Source: an uncultured Thermoanaerobacteraceae bacterium | Lineage (GTDB): Bacteria; Bacillota; DSM-12270; Thermacetogeniales; Thermacetogeniaceae | NCBI GenBank assembly: GCA_937914965.1 | Contig: CALGIY010000306.1 | Coordinates: forward strand, 1-5,974 | Direction of reading: 5' to 3' | DNA length: 5,974 nucleotides | Shown here: positions 5,431 to 5,974 of the stretch, in pieces | Layout of the letters: every line of letters begins with the position of its first letter | Position numbering within the stretch: position 1 is the first letter of the stretch | Translations under genes and position numbers: made by a program | Notes under the pieces: generated by a model | Seen by the model: only the letters and a program-made list of their open reading frames with translations | Told to the model about the DNA's origin: nothing | Database searches by the model: none

Positions 5431-5455
5431 GGACACCGGGACGGTTCTGCTGTCC
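5431..5455 (-). repeat. Interspersed palindromic repeat, copy C (best copy)
   Basis: On the minus strand it begins GGACAGCAGAACCGTCCC and ends GGTGTCC. Extended by one base on each side, TGGACA and TGTCCA form complementary ends. It lies 30 nt before the kinase start codon, leaving little room for a native promoter; TATTAT at 5425-5420 has no -35 partner because the repeat occupies that position. This copy served as the reference for the others. Confidence 0.75.
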
Positions 5456-5474
5456 AGTCAGGGGATACGAGCGT

Positions 5475-5499
5475 GGACACCAAAACGGTTCTACTATCC
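5475..5499 (-). repeat. Interspersed palindromic repeat, copy D (degenerate)
   Basis: It matches copy C at 20 of 25 positions in the same orientation. All five differences are C to T on the minus strand, as expected of an old copy decaying by transition. It is separated from copy C by 19 nt. Confidence 0.6.
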
Positions 5500-5524
5500 A
5501 TCGATGTGCCACGAATCAGAAATT

Positions 5525-5542
5525 ATCGGAATAGTTCTGCTG
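5525..5542 (-). repeat. Interspersed palindromic repeat, copy E (relic)
   Basis: CAGCAGAAC is conserved exactly, and the next nine bases differ from copy C only by transitions (14 of 18 matches overall). The ends of the unit are lost. It is the third copy in this ~120-nt cluster, in the same orientation. Confidence 0.4.
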
Positions 5543-5664
5543 ATACACAGGTTTCTACATGACCCTCGCCAAATGTAAAGTGAACTGCAGCCCCGCAGCC
5601 CAACTGATTAATTTTCAATTAAAGCAATAAAGCAAACCTGGTACCGTTAATGTTGTTATACGCC

Positions 5665-5974
5665 TCAATTATCTGATTTACTGCTATTGCTTTTTTCATT
5701 TATACAGAGTTGTATAATTTCAGAGAGTACTATTGATGTAACTCTACATCGGGAATTACGTACTAGGGTTACTCCTAAAGAACCTATTAAGCATAAAGCA
5801 ATAGCACACCCGATATAGACCATCGTCTTGAACGGTATTGTAAATACTACTTTAAGTAAATATAAAGCTATTCCCAGTATAAACGCTACGAGAGCTGACA
5901 CGACCCCAGTTACTTGGCTGTTTTTATAAAAACCTAAAGCATGGATTTTTAATAGTTTCAAGTCTGATATATCG
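5665..5974 (-). CDS. Small two-helix membrane protein, 5'-incomplete, function unknown
   Basis: The frame is open from the window edge to a TGA at 5667-5665. A TTG at 5961 could be read as a start, giving 98 aa. It has no ribosome binding site, and the frame continues upstream (ending DISD before that codon), so the gene probably begins outside the window. Numbered from the TTG codon, two hydrophobic segments lie at about 17-40 and 46-67, joined by a short loop. A polar, Ser/Lys/Asn-rich tail ends the protein. I recognise no family. The region is about 35% G+C, clearly lower than the neighbouring kinase gene, which suggests a different origin. No clear terminator follows it. Confidence 0.6.
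   Translation of the reverse strand, partial: DISDLKLLKIHALGFYKNSQVTGVVSALVAFILGIALYLLKVVFTIPFKTMVYIGCAIALCLIGSLGVTLVRNSRCRVTSIVLSEIIQLCINEKSNSSKSDN

Noticed and set aside
5431..5542. Repeat cluster considered as a CRISPR array
   Set aside because: The three units differ from one another and have unequal spacing. There are no unique spacers of constant length and no cas genes in the window.
5574..5579. A TGTAAA hexamer upstream of the kinase, considered as part of a second Pho box
   Set aside because: No further hexamers occur at 11-bp spacing on either side.

Overview
The window reads as bacterial chromosome, most likely from a Firmicute of the Clostridia/Peptococcaceae type. The evidence is strong Shine-Dalgarno sequences (GGAGG, GGGGTGAT), TTG start use, secreted proteins with Gram-positive-style leaders, a YyaB-like PH-domain protein, and short interspersed palindromic repeats with an ACCGTCCC core. 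The taxonomic placement is inference. All convincing genes lie on the minus strand, so the biological order runs from high to low coordinates.

Region by region, in transcription order. (1) 5665-5974: the C-terminal part of an AT-rich, two-helix membrane protein of unknown function, open to the window edge. (2) 5402-5664: no gene; three copies of a ~25-nt repeat, the nearest about 30 nt before the next start codon. (3) 3998-5401: a complete membrane sensor histidine kinase with no response regulator beside it. Its 3' end runs into a dense inverted-repeat structure (3931-3999). (4) 3668-3930: no gene, but a 33-nt partial copy of the kinase gene (3797-3829). It also holds a four-repeat, 11-bp-period Pho-box-like array (3747-3785) placed exactly -60 to -22 from a TATGAT -10 element, and a leader hairpin. 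(5) 3667-2672: two abutting genes for exported, unrecognised proteins, the first with a TTG start. Both carry acidic/leucine-rich helices near the C-terminus. An intrinsic terminator follows (2595-2630). (6) 2208-2594: no convincing gene; two more repeat copies, a promoter with a dyad in its spacer, and a leader hairpin. (7) 2207-107: a three-gene operon of a PH-domain membrane protein, an ABC ATPase and an ABC-2 permease. (8) 1-106: a perfect 23-bp palindrome and a probable ribosome binding site and start codon of a further gene that leaves the window at base 1.

How it may work together: the ABC operon is a self-contained exporter of unknown substrate with a membrane PH-domain partner. The exported two-gene unit appears to be controlled by an OmpR/PhoB-family response regulator through the 11-bp array. 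The neighbouring kinase is an obvious candidate sensor, but its regulator is not in the window, so the link is inference. The least described part is the Pho-box-controlled exported gene pair.
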